Source of the DNA: Nannochloropsis oceanica
Lineage: Eukaryota > Sar > Eustigmatophyceae > Eustigmatales > Monodopsidaceae
Reading direction: 5' to 3'
DNA length: 64,000 bases
NCBI GenBank assembly: GCA_004519485.1
Contig: CP038131.1
Location: forward strand, 62,001-126,000
Shown: positions 22,992 to 33,722 of the stretch, piece after piece
Position numbering within the stretch: position 1 is the first letter of the stretch
How the letters are laid out: the number at the start of each line of letters is the position of its first letter
Made by a program: the position numbers and the translations under genes
Notes under the pieces: model-generated
The model's database searches: none
Told to the model about the DNA's origin: nothing
The model's input: the letters and a program-made list of their open reading frames with translations, nothing else

Positions 22992-23796
22992 AGCCCCTTC
23001 TTCAGCAAATGCGACCACATACAACCAGCCGGAAGTAGCAGCAGAGTCAAGAGAAGAGAGGAAAGGAGTGGAAAATGGATCCCTATTAAGATGCAAGAAA
23101 GCTGGAGAGGACAACAATTATGGAATGACTTATGACGAGGAAGGGGAGGAGAAAAGGAGGGAGGAATGGGGAAGGCAACCTATCGCAACGGTAGCCGTTG
23201 ACAAAGCCAAACGGCAGCAGGAGCGGTTGGCGAAAAATAGGGCATGGTCCCGCCTTCGACGACAGAGGAATCGAAATTTAATTGAAATATACGAGGAAGA
23301 GATAAAAAAGATGGAGGGGCACTCAAAGGTGCTGTCTCAGTGGCAGCGGCAGCAGAGGGAGAGAGGAGGGAAGAGGAAGAAGGAAGGTGCTCCTGGCGGT
23401 AGGAGAAGGGATCGAGGAATGTTTCTCCCTTCCTCCTCGTCCTACTTCTCCTCTTCCTCGTCTTCCTCCTCACTCTTTCAAGAAGCCATGGGCAGAGAGC
23501 GCGTACTCTCCATGCCTCCGTTCCCCCTTCCCTCCCTCGCTACCCTACAGGAAAACATTCAACAAACATGCGAAGATGAAGTCAGAGAACTTAAAAAAGA
23601 CGCACAAACACTTGTGGCCCTGCGAGGGGCAGTAAGAGGGAGGGAGGGAGAATTGTGGCAGGAGTTGGCCATGAGCACGGCGCAAATATCGGCGCTTCTT
23701 TCGATCCTTTGTGAGGGCCCAGGGGAGGGAAGGCAGGTTAAAGGTGGCGAGAGCGAGGAGAGGAAGAAGGAGAGGGAGACAGAGCAGATGCACAAG

Positions 23797-23827
<31 letters not shown>

Positions 23828-24390
23828 GGAAGGAAGACGACTTCGGCCTTGCGGCAGTGGAGGCTAGCTTAACGCGTCTACAAATGAGTGTCGCTTGGGC
23901 TGCAACCCCCCCCTCTCAAGCCGCTGTGTCTGCAATGACGACAGCTACGGCTGCTGCTCATGCGGCGGCGACTGCTTCTTCTTCGTCTTCCTCCTCTTTG
24001 TCTTCTTCTTCGTCTTCTTCTTCTTCTTCTTCTTCCTCTGTCTTTCCACGTGCGAATGAGGCATTGATGGAATTAGCAGCTTTACTGGACCCGGAGCAAG
24101 CAAGTCGATACTTGGAATGGGCTGATGCGAATCGAGAGGCCATAGCGGGGTTAAGTTTGGGAGGAGAAGGAGGAGGAAGAGGAGTAAGGGGGGAGAGAGG
24201 AGGAGAGGAGGGGAATGGTGGCGGCAGTCGAGGAGTAGGACGACGGGAGAGTGGAGGAAAAGAGGGCGGGAAGATAAGTCGCTTTCATTTCTTCAGCAGC
24301 GCGGAAAATCCGTTTGTGACAAAAAAGAAGTTCGTGCTGTCTTCCTCCGTGTCTCCTTTATTTGGTAGTGGCTCCGGGGGATTCAAGTGA
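20560..24390 (+). CDS. Large bZIP-like transcription factor
   Basis: Single ORF of 1276 residues. A basic region lies near residues 880-925: AKRQQERLAKNRAWSRLRRQ followed by a helix NRNLIEIYEEEIKKMEGHSK. The Asn-x7-Arg spacing of bZIP DNA-binding regions is kept (N of KNRAW, R eight residues on), but the canonical Ala/Ser positions are occupied differently and the leucine zipper is short, so it is a divergent bZIP. Two conserved-looking C-terminal segments follow: a helical region with ISALLSILCEGPGE near 1040-1055 and ELAALLDPEQASRYLEWADA near 1170-1190, a layout I associate with stramenopile bZIP proteins. The rest is disordered: runs of Ala, Ser, Gln (CAG repeat at 22468-22527), Gly and Pro fill most of the first 880 residues. 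Nuclear location expected. A 23-residue tandem duplication (GGGGVGREGRG units) lies at 21915-21990. Confidence 0.7.
22468..22527 (+). repeat. CAG/CAA repeat, coding
   Basis: CAG run to about 22510 followed by CAA codons; encodes about 20 Gln in the bZIP-like protein. Confidence 0.95.
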
Positions 24391-25324
24391 TGAGAAAGGG
24401 AGGGATGTACATACGAATGTTTGAATAAGACGTGAAGGGCGTTGCTGTCCTACGGGGTGAGGGTGAGGGTCGACCCATGTCAAATTTGTAGGTGCGAGCG
24501 TCTTGATAGTGTCAATTAGTCCCGATGTGCATTTGAAATGACTTAGACGGGAAGAATTTTTGCAAGAAGCCCCATGGTAACCGTGAGGAGAGAGATCAGA
24601 GTGGGTGTACATATGGAGGGACTGGCAAATCAGTCAGCTTTGTGTGTAAATGTAGGCAGCGAAAAACGAGATAGAGAGGACAAAGAAAGGGGAAAAAGGA
24701 AGCTACTGGATGCTTCATAACAATACAGATAAAGGATGCTCCATTACAATACAGATATAAAGTGCGTTTTTCGTAATCCTCTCCAGATTCTTGAATGAAT
24801 TCCCCTCCTCACCTTTGTTGCTGGTTGTTTTTGGCCTTGGCAGTTGGCAAAGGAGGGCCATATTGATTGCTACTATCCATCTTGCAGGTTGTCTACCAAC
24901 CCTTTTTTTTTAGGGCATTATAGCTAAGCCCGGGGCAAACATGAACGTGCATACCTGGGCTGAACTGAACGCCTGCTGCTATGTCACGACGTGTGCGATG
25001 ATTTACTGAGGGAGGCCTTGGGGAATACCGACAAACACCAGTCAGTTTTGTTCCTTCCAGTCGAAACCTGCCTTCGCACATTACAGACGTTCCCCGCACC
25101 TGTGGCGCCGTGCCTCCCCTTACGTACAGATACTCTATTTGTTTTCTTCTATTGGCTGTGTACCTGTTATCAGATGTCTCCACCCTTCCTCCCGCACACA
25201 GGTGCGTCCATCATCCTTGCTTTTACCTCGAGCAGCAAGTACACAGAGCCAATTGCTGCTTCTTCGAAACCAAGGCGCCCGCATCGCAGACAAAGACACC
25301 AGCCACTACCACGCACACATAGCC
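24391..25324. other. Intergenic
   Basis: Between two + strand genes. A short direct repeat (GGATGCTTCATAACAATACAGATA and a close copy, 24 bases apart) occurs at about 24707-24757. An open frame enters the next gene from 25139 but the presequence argues for the Met at 25325. No RNA gene seen. Confidence 0.5.
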
Positions 25325-27143
25325 ATGAGGACTCCTCATCCTGCGCCGCCACCACCATTACAACTACGGCGGCGTGTGGTTGGTACCGACGGATACTCCA
25401 GCAGCGGCAGCAGCAGCAGCGGCAGCAGCAGCAGCAGCCGTCTTACCTTCCTGCTGCTCATCGTTAGCAGCGCCGTGGCCTCCCCATCTGCCTTTTGGGG
25501 CAGTGCGGGCTCCATACCATCACATCCTACGGCATTCCAAGGGAGGATGATGCTCTCTCCGTCCTCCACCTCGTCTTCCTCCTTTGGACGTGGTCTTCTA
25601 AGAAGACAGGCTGCCGGCGGGGGTGACAAGAGCACCAAGGCGTCCTCCTCCTCCTCTTCCACCAGCACCACCTCCCCCTCCCCCGCCACTAGCACATCCT
25701 CCACCACCAACTCTCCTCGTCCTCCCGTCCAATCCATCCCTTCCCGTCTCCTCGCCGAGTCTGCCGCTGCAGGCGCTGCCGCTGCTGCCGCGACGGGGGC
25801 CGGAGCTCCTTCCTTCACGCTTTCTGATTTGCTCCAACGCGATCGACAAGCAGTGACTTCCCTTCCTCCTGCACCTCCCCAGGATATGAGCCAAGATAAA
25901 GAGATGCTGGAGGAATTGACGCACATGTTTTACCGCGCCGTGAATGAACGGAATTCAGATATGTTGCGAAAAATCTGGTTAGAGGAGGAGATGAGTAGCA
26001 GCAGCAGCAGCAGTGTCGTTTTAAGTGCCGGGGATGGCAATGTCACGATGGGCTACGACGCTGTTGTGGACTGGCTAAATGTGTTGAGGAAGGAGGAGCG
26101 GCGCCTCGACCCGGGCAAGAAAGGGTTGATGTTGTGCCCTACCACGGACATAAGTGACCTGCGGGTGTGTGTCAATGGCCTGCATGCCTGGGTTACATGC
26201 AAGGAGGTGATGGCCCGTGGGCTATTGAGCAGCAACATGCAGGCGTACAACTTGGTGGGGAATGGGGGGTTGGGAGGAGGGGGGATGATGAAGGAGGTGT
26301 TTTGTGGGACGAATGTGTGGAGGAAGTGGAACGGTCAGTGGCGGTTGCTTAGTCATTTCTCAGGCAGGCTGGCAAGTGTGCAGGAGGAGTTAAGTGAGTA
26401 TTTAGAGTACAAAAAGATGAAGGATATGGCAGGAGGAAGGGGGGGGGAAAGGAGGGAGGGGAGGAGCGGGTGGACAGCAAAATATTCAGCGCATCCCCTT
26501 GAGGCCTGAGGATTTGGGTCTACCTCCGGGTATGGAGGGGGAGGCGGAGATAACGTGGGAGATAGACGACGACGTGTTTGAGGTGTTGGGGGAAGAAGGG
26601 GCGGAGGGATATGAGGTGGCGGGCTTTGACGACGGGAAACGGAATGGGTGGATGGAGGTGGAGTTGAAGGAGGGAGAGAGGGAGGGAGGGAAGGAGGGAG
26701 AGAGGGAGGGGGAGCAGAGGCTCGCGGCGGCGACGCTGGAGGATTTGGCAGGGAGTTTACTGGAGTGGAATCGGTCGGCGGTTTTTCGAAAGAAGACGAA
26801 GAAAGCCCTGAGCGCTGTGCGGAAACTCTTCATGGAGGGGCGGTTGACGGAGGAGGAGAAGGTGAGTGGGGAGGGGAAGAGGGAGGAAGGGAAGAGGATT
26901 AGGAGATCACCACCGGGAATCCGTCAACAAAGCACAAGCTCACGTCTCTCTCTTCCTTCCTCCCTCCCTCCCTTCCTCTCTATGCTTTCTCCCAAGATGA
27001 AACTGATCTATTCGGTGGTTTATGCGACGTCGCAGGAGGAGGTTTCCCAGGTGGAACTGGCGTATGACTTGTTAGTGAAGGAATATGACGACGAGGCGGA
27101 ATTTTCGGAGCAGTTGAAGCTGATTTTGAACAGCCTGGAGTGA
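25325..27143 (+). CDS. Plastid-targeted SnoaL-like domain protein, with frame break near 26440
   Basis: From Met 25325 a signal-like segment LTFLLLIVSSAVASPSAF|WGS ends in the Ala|Phe junction expected for plastid import. After a Ser/Thr/Ala-rich linker a SnoaL/NTF2-like domain spans about residues 195-345: LTHMFYRAVNERNSDMLRKI, then VTMGYDAVVDWLN, HAWVTCKE, VFCGTNVWRKWNGQWRLLSH. This frame stops at 26509, while a second frame carries on at once (IPLRPEDLGLPPGMEGEAE) into a helical C-terminal region and a last exon. The switch lies at or near a G9 run at 26439-26447: either an assembly/sequencing indel, a real frameshift, or a very short intron using the GTGAGT at 26394. The last intron is 26862-26996 (phase 0), followed by exon 26997-27143. 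That intron is 135 bases without a stop, so retention would keep the frame. Function of the domain here is unknown. Confidence 0.7.
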
Positions 27144-29003
27144 GAGGGAGAAAGCGAAGGAGGAAGGGAGGGAGGAAGGAAGGGAGAAGGTCAAGGCGGA
27201 GAGGCAATCTTTTCGTGTCTTTCTTCCCTCTCTCCCACCCGCCCCTCTCCGACCCTTTCTAAGGCCAAGGGATGGATGGAAGGTGGGAGGGAGGGAGGGA
27301 GGGAGGGAGGGAGAGGGGAAAAAGAGGCCTTTGACGTCTTTGAGGAGTGTGGCAATTGGTTCATTCTTTGCGGCGTTAGTTTCCGACTTCTTTTGGTTGC
27401 TAGTAAGAGGGCTTAAAAAGTAGAGTGACGGTGGGTGGGGCGATGGAGGAGCGGGGAAAAATATACATAGAGAGAAAGAAGAGAAAGAGCAGCAGCGGCA
27501 GCAGCAGCGAGACAACCGTAACATTAGATTATTCACATTACAATTATTTCCAATTGTCTTGTCGTTTGCTTAGCTGCGGAAACGAGACAGAGGATCGAGC
27601 ACGTCCATCTCTCTCTCCTTCCCTTTGTCTCCCCCCTTCCTCTCTCCCCTCCCCCCTTCCTCTCTCCCCTTTTACTAGAAAAGGAAGAGATAGGAAGGGT
27701 GAAGCAGGAGGAGGAAAGAAGGGAGAGAGGAAGGGGTGAAGGACGGGATGGATAGAGCGCGTGTTTTTATTTTTTGTTTGTACAGGACCCTCGTATATTG
27801 ACGGAGAGGAGGAGGAGGAGGAGGAGGAGGAGGAGAAGAAGACGAAGTGGAGCAGGAGGAGCAAGCATGCCTACAAAAAGAGCAAAAAACCAGCAAGGAT
27901 CAAAACTTAATTATTCGAATAAAACTAATAAATGATGCTAATATAAATGATGACCATGATAATAACAATTCTAAGAGTGAAAGAGAGGGAGGAAGGGAGG
28001 GAGCCTTGTGATCAGAGGGAGACCGGGAGAGAAGCAAGCAGGCAGGAAGGCAAGACGAAAGAGAGTTTGTCAGTAGTAGATTTCTCGTCTTTTCCTAAAC
28101 CCTAACAGGATGATGATCGTCAGTGGCCGAGATGTCTCTTTTTTCTCATTCAAGCCCACTGGGAGTGGGCAAGAGACAGAAAGGCCGAAATCAAAGCCGA
28201 GGGAGACCCACATATCAAAGAGATAGGAAACGAGTGGGGGAGAGAGAAAAATACAGTAGTATCAGCATCAGCAGCAGTAGCAGTAGCAGCAGTAGTAGTA
28301 GTGGCTATAACAGCGACAGACCACCAGGAGACACTGAGAGGTCAAGCATCGAGATCGAGGACGAGGAGGAGGAGGAGGAGGAGGAGGTGGACAGGCGCGG
28401 TGGAAAGAGGGATCACAAATTTGAAAGAAAGAAAATGAGTAGTATGAAATCAGACCACAGCCACGAGAGGAGGAACATACAGGAACGATAATCTGCCGTT
28501 AGGTCTCATATACATGTATACAGCAACATTCTCTTTTCCTTCTCTCCCCCCCCCCTCTATTCAAAGGAAGCAGGTGTCATAAGTTTACATTATCATTCAT
28601 CAACTCGGTCCTTGACCCTCCCTGCCTCCCTCCCTCCCTGCCTCCCTGCCTCCCTCCCCTCTTCATAACAAGCAACATCCTCCTGCAATATGTCATCATT
28701 CCTTCTCATTTCTTTCTCCTTCCCTCTCCCCCTTCCCCCCTTCGTCTCTCCCTCCTCGTCCGCCTCATCAAATACTCTCCCCTCCCCGGGGACAACCCAA
28801 CCATCCTTCCTAAGTTTCATGTCGACATGCATTTCATATGGATTATAGTCTAAAGACTTTATCAGTATCTGGTAGGCGCCGCTCTAACCTCCCCACGACT
28901 CCTCCATTCCTCCATATCTCAGTTGCAATCTCAGACGATCCATCCCTCCACGCCTATAGCCTCAGTCGGAGCCGTGCCTTTTTGCGACGAATGCCATGCA
29001 CTA
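27144..29003. other. Intergenic region between convergent genes, 1.9 kb
   Basis: Purine-rich and low complexity in parts (GGGA run at 27285-27315, GGA run at 27806-27838), with an AT-rich island at 27900-27970. It contains one weak candidate ORF, listed separately. A single AAACCCTAA (28097-28105) is present. No RNA gene recognised. Confidence 0.45.
28132..28491 (+). CDS. Doubtful small Arg/Ser/Glu-rich ORF
   Basis: About 119 codons from the ATG at 28132 (MSLFSHSSPLGVGKRQKGR). The product would be basic at first, then have a Ser run and an acidic run, ending in a Lys/Arg/His-rich tail. It resembles no family I know. Purine-rich triplet repeats explain much of the open length, so it may be chance or the end of an unannotated transcript. 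Confidence 0.25.
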   Translation: MSLFSHSSPLGVGKRQKGRNQSRGRPTYQRDRKRVGEREKYSSISISSSSSSSSSSSGYNSDRPPGDTERSSIEIEDEEEEEEEEVDRRGGKRDHKFERKKMSSMKSDHSHERRNIQER

Positions 29004-30667
29004 CTAGATCTCCCCCTTCCCTCCCTCTCCCTCCTTCTCCCCCTTCTGCTCCTCATAGGGAATGACCCCTTCCCGCAACATCTGAATCTCCCCCAGAAGA
29101 TTGTCCCTCGCCTGCTCCTCCAATTCCTGCCTATAGAAATCTGACGCATAAATCCATCTTCCTCCCCCTCCTTCCCCTAACATGGAAGAGAGTACTTCCG
29201 CGCGTTTGGTGAGGTAGGTGAGGCGAGGTACATGTTTGTACTCGGAGCGAATGGCACCGGCGTACCTTTCAAAAGGGGGAGGAAGGGAGGAAAGGAGGGG
29301 AGGAGAAGGAGAGCCGAGCACGTCAAGTAGGAAGCTTAGAAACAAAGTAGGGAGACACCAGGAAAGACAAGGTACAGTAATACTGCAAAAAGAGGGAAAA
29401 AGAAGGAGGGGTGAGGCGTCAAACCTACTTCCTCCACCGCTCGTAGCCACTTAGGAAATGAAATTCAACTTGAGACCCTTCATTCCCTCCTTCCTTCCTT
29501 CCCTTCCCTCCCTCCCTCTTCCCCCCCCCCCCCCCCCCCCCCCTTTTTAACCAATTACTCGCTATAATAACTATTTCGTGATCAAACGACGGTTCAGAAG
29601 GAGCTACCGGCGAAGGTTGCGCTATGCTGAAATCATGCAGGCACCGTCCTCCCTCCTCTTTTAAGGGAGGAAAAGAAGGGGCTAATTTACTATCAGAAAT
29701 AGAAGAATTAAAACATCATGACCGTCGTTTTTTGTCTAATGATCCTCCTGCCCTCCTTCCTTTCCTTCTTACATCATGTACACCTGTCGGGGCTGCCCGA
29801 GAATGCTCATATCGATATCGAGGAAGAGGAGGAGGTCCTCGTCCTTGTCGTCCTCGATGGGAGGGGGGGCGGGCTTGTGGGTTTTGGTTGCCAGGATATA
29901 GGTGTGAACTTTTTCGATGTCTTTCATCGGCTGTGAGTGGTGAAAAGGCGGAGAAGAAGGGAGGGCGAAACATCTTAAAGGTGTGCATGCGTTGCTTCTC
30001 CATTCTCCGTAGCCCCCCATTCTTAGTGTCTGCCCAAACGTACCAATCTTGTGGCCTCCTGCGCAAAAATATGAAAACGCTCCGCACTGTCCTCCTCATT
30101 TGTGCTGCTGCCAGGGTCATAAATCAGACTGATGGGTTCGTAGAGGTGGAAAGAAGAGGAGTTAGTGGTCTATGAAGGGTCATTACCTCCCCGTGCAGCT
30201 CTCGAACATATCTACCTACGCATGTACGTACTCGTGGAAAAAGATGGCGAGTGCCACCAGGTCAGGGCGGGCCAGTCTGCCGGCGTGCCGGTCCATTTCC
30301 CCAAACATTTGCTGTAGGTGGGTCAGGCCGTGGTATCTATTGGAGACACAGAGGCGAAGTGTGTGGATGGCAAGGACTGAGGAAGGGGACGATTGAGAGT
30401 GGCATAATTTTGTGTCGCACGTTATCTATTGCCTCTCCACACTCACCGTCGCACCGGATTCGTGTACCCCTGTACAATCTCTTGCCACCACCGGTCGAGG
30501 ACCGCCTCTTCGGGTGCGGATGCTCCCGTCGTCCGGGCGTCGTGTCCATCCAATGCACGCCTCCACCGCACATACAAGCCCACCTCCATAGTGGACGAGA
30601 AAGTGACATGGAGCGCTGTGTCCACCTTGATTCCAGGCGAAGCTTCTCGAAGCGCGGCGGCGGCCAT
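29004..30667 (-). CDS. Predicted metal-dependent HD-domain phosphohydrolase, five exons
   Basis: Matches the COG4339 family of small HD-superfamily hydrolases, whose substrates are not established. Exons in transcript order: 30667-30447, 30336-30232, 30128-30044, 29930-29782, 29265-29004; phases join to give about 273 residues (bacterial members about 200). The metal-binding pattern is complete: His in RRYHGLTHLQQMF (about 75-87), the His-Asp pair in FFHDLIYDPGSSTNEEDSA (about 107-125), and Asp in FLDIDMSILG (about 180). The C-terminal part AGAIRSEYKHVP and YRQELEEQARDNLL is also typical. The HD Asp codon is built across intron 2 (GA|T). Start: Met at 30667 is preferred because it leaves 186 bases to the divergent WW-protein gene; an in-frame Met at 30832 is also open. 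The donor of intron 4 is the least certain splice site. Confidence 0.85.
29521..29543. repeat. Homopolymer run of 23 C
   Basis: Perfect C run inside intron 4 of the HD phosphohydrolase gene (sense poly-G), preceded by CCTT/CCCT repeats from about 29483. Such a run is prone to length error in assembly. Confidence 0.95.
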
Positions 30668-30853
30668 CTCTGCGATGAAGTTTGGAGTGAATGGTTGATG
30701 GGTTAGTGCATGACAACCGATTTTGAGCAGCCGTTGCTTTTCACCGTTGTACCAGCATGGCGCAACCGATACTGAAGAAGTGGCTTTTCGATACATGAAC
30801 ACGCACACATCCCTTGCTCGCGTCCCCAACACAAACTATCTTTTCCTTTGAAA

Positions 30854-31423
30854 ATGTACCAGTTCCCTCCTCCTTCCTGTCTCAAACTCATGAACGCAAA
30901 TCTCTGCGCATACAGACCACCCTCTCCGCTGAAGCTCCCGGCAAAGCCTCCGTTTCTTAGAAATTCGCGCCTTGGAACCCAGCTAGGTGTCTCAGTAAAA
31001 ACCATGCCCACGCAGGAAGACGTTGAGGCGATCATGGCACATGCCGAGTCCCTAGGAATGGACCCTATCGAGGACTCAGCGTTCCAGTGGCTGGCTGAGG
31101 AGTCTCTCAAAGCGCCCCTGCCGCCAGGTTGGGAAATTATCACTGGTGGGGAAGACGGAGAGGACGGCGCTGTCCCTTTTTATTACAACGAAGCCTTAAA
31201 TCATTCCACGTGGGAACATCCTCTCGATGAGGTCTATCGGGCCAGGTTTCAAAAGCTTAAAACGGCGGCGACAGCATCTGTTTTTGCAGAAGCTGCAGCG
31301 AGGGCAGAGCAGAGTGTAGACAAGAGTCGGGAGAATGAGGAGGAGGAGGAGGAACTTGTCTCATTGGAGGAGATCAGGGAAGATGTTGAGGCTTCATCCG
31401 ATGGTGAAGTAGACGAAACGAGG

Positions 31424-31490
<67 letters not shown>

Positions 31491-33283
31491 CACCTATAGC
31501 AGCAACACAGTCAGCGTTGTCAGCGTCTGTCCCCGTCTCATTCCCTGCGCCTTCTTCTCCTCCTCCCACTGCGCCTTCGTCATCTGCTTCAAGCACCTCA
31601 AACTTTGCTGAATCTACCGCCCTTGCTACGCTACGAGCGCAATTGACCTCCATAAAGCAAGAACGCACCTCCCTCCAGGATGTTATCGCCCGGCTCCAAG
31701 GTCGGTTGGAGAGGGAACGAATGGATTGGGAGGAGGAAGCAAATCGTCGTGTCATGATGAAGGAGAAAGAGGTACAAGTCCGCGTGGCCAAGGCGGTGGA
31801 GGCTGCAGCCTTGGAATGGCAAGAGAAGGTGGGCGCGCTCAAGGATGAGCTTGAAAAGGCTACCAGAACAAGCAGCAGCAGCACTGAGGCCACCGCCAGC
31901 AAGCATCAGGAGGATAGTCAGCAGCTGCAACAACTGCGACAGAAGAATGAAGAACACAGCAAGAGGATGGCCGAAATGGCGGACGTTATATCCATTTATC
32001 GTCGAAAGGAGGAAGAGGCACAAGCAGAAGCAGAGCAGCTACGACAATCCTTGCGAGACAAGGAGAAAGAGATCACATTCGGAAAAGAAAAGGAGGAGCA
32101 AGCTCGCCGGACTGCGAGAGAGCAGAGCAAGGCATATCAGGAGATGGTGCGACAAGGGGAGGAGAAATATCGGATCCTGCAGGGGTTGAAGACCAAGGAG
32201 CAGGAGACACGCGAAGCTGCTGAGACTGCGCTTGAGGCGTTACGTGTCAGCATCAATTCTTCTATCACCTCTTCTCCTGAGCCCGCTGCATCCACTCTCT
32301 CTCCTTTCCACCCCTCATACCCATCTAGAGCCATCCCTTCTCCAACAACCACAATTCCGCATTTGCCTGCTTCCTCCTCCTCCTCCTCCTCCTCCTCCTC
32401 CTCCTCCTCCTCCTCCTCCTCCTCCTCCTCCTCTCCTTCATCCTCAACTACTCGTATTACCGCACTGGAACTCTCCTTGGAAGTGGAACGTCTTAAAGTG
32501 CACAAAGCAACTGCGCACGAACGTCTCTACCTAGCACAGCGTTATGAGCAAGAGCTACAAAAACTTAAAGACGAGATATCCCTTCGATTGCCGTTGCTGG
32601 CGGCGGCGGCCGTTAAACACGCGCAGGATGCAGCTGTATTGACAGCACTGGCACCCACACCAGCGGCAGCAGTAGCAGTAGTGACAAAGGAGGAGGAGGA
32701 GGAGGAGGAGGAGGAGGAGGAGGAGGAGGAGGAGGAGGAGGAGGACGATGGACCGGAGAATTTATTCATGTCTCCACCGGCACCTGTGTCGCCTGTGCCG
32801 CGACACATGTTGGCAGGAGGGGGAGAAAATTACAGTGCAGCATTGACGAGGAGACGAGGCAGGGGACCCAATAGCAGCACTAGCAGAAGTGGGAACATCA
32901 ACAGTGGAAAGGGGACATTGGCCATGCGGTTGCTGCAGGAATGGCGGCGCGAAAGCCAGGATTTGAGGAAGGAGATTGCGGAGCTGCGGAGTGCGGGGTT
33001 CTACCAGATCCCAGCCCCCTGTTCTACTTCCTCCTTCTCCTCATGCCCCTTTTCCTCTTCAGGCTCTTCTTTACCACCTCCGTTTTATTTCACTGCGCGA
33101 CCGATCCTATCTAGAGCCACTGCTGCTGCTGCTACGCCTTCGCCTTGTCCACCTCCTGACTTTGGCGCTGTTGTTGCAAATGTGATAAGAAAAGGTAGTG
33201 ACAGAAGCAGGAGTAGCAGCGTGCGGGGCGTGGACGTGGAGGCCTGGCGTCGCAAATACGGCCGTCCAGCGGCTCGGAATTGA
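30854..33283 (+). CDS. CEP164-type WW-domain coiled-coil protein
   Basis: About 809 residues from the Met at 30854. After a basic, Pro-rich leader, the segment PTQEDVEAIMAHAESLGMDP, then FQWLAEESLKAPLPPGWE and a WW domain (about residues 85-125; second Trp in NHSTWEHPLDEVYRARF) match the N-terminus of CEP164, where the same helical prelude precedes the WW domain. CEP164 sits at centriole distal appendages and is needed for cilium assembly; similar WW modules occur in other coiled-coil proteins, so orthology is not proved. The remainder is coiled coil (about 155-180 and 270-470) broken by Q21 (31427-31489), Ser (32372-32432) and Glu (32689-32744) runs, and it ends with a helix LLQEWRRESQDLRKEIAELR and a short basic tail VEAWRRKYGR. 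The first residues upstream of MPTQEDVEAI could be a presequence, or translation may start at that Met (about 31003). Confidence 0.75.
31427..31489 (+). repeat. (CAG)21 repeat, coding
   Basis: Perfect CAG run that encodes 21 Gln in the WW-domain protein. Confidence 0.97.
32372..32432 (+). repeat. (TCC)n repeat, coding
   Basis: Near-perfect TCC run encoding about 20 Ser in the WW-domain protein. Confidence 0.95.
32689..32744 (+). repeat. (GAG)n repeat, coding
   Basis: Perfect GGA/GAG run encoding about 18 Glu in the WW-domain protein. Confidence 0.95.
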
Positions 33284-33722
33284 GAAAGAGGAAGAGATCG
33301 AAGGGAGAAAGAGGAGAAAGGCAAGGTTGAGACGGAGGAATGGATGGAAGAGGAGAAGGTGAAAGGAAGGTAGAGGGTAAGAGGTAAGGGAAAACATGAT
33401 AAATGGGAGACAAAGGAAAATATGTTGTAGCCTCTCTGCTTATCTCGATCTTTGTGTCTGCACATTCTCTATATTTCTTCTTTTTCATACCATATCGCCC
33501 GTACTCTAATCCCTCTCCCCCCCCTATTATTTCCGTCACTACCCCCCGTCTGCTCCTGCGGGTGGTGCTGGTGCTGGTGCTGGCGCTTGCGCTTGCGCTG
33601 GTGCTGGTGCTGAGGCTGGTGCTGGTGCTGGTGCTGCTAGTGGTGCTGCTGGTGGTGGTGCTGCTGCTGCTGTTGTTGCTGCTGCTGCTGCTTTCCCTTC
33701 CTTCTGCCCCCCCCCCACCTGT
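33284..33722. other. Intergenic between convergent genes, with GCTGGT repeat
   Basis: Holds an imperfect hexamer/triplet repeat (GTGCTG, GCGCTT and GCT units) at about 33553-33700 and no supported gene. The minus-strand Ala/Pro ORF here is a product of the repeat. Confidence 0.6.

Noticed and set aside
25139-25324. N-terminal extension of the SnoaL-like protein from Met 25139
   Set aside because: It would bury the signal peptide and the Ala|Phe cleavage motif 60 residues inside the protein; the Met at 25325 gives a normal presequence.
28095-28106. Telomere-like CCTAAACCCTAA
   Set aside because: Only about two imperfect units, inside ordinary sequence; too short to be a telomere relic and may be chance or a telo-box.
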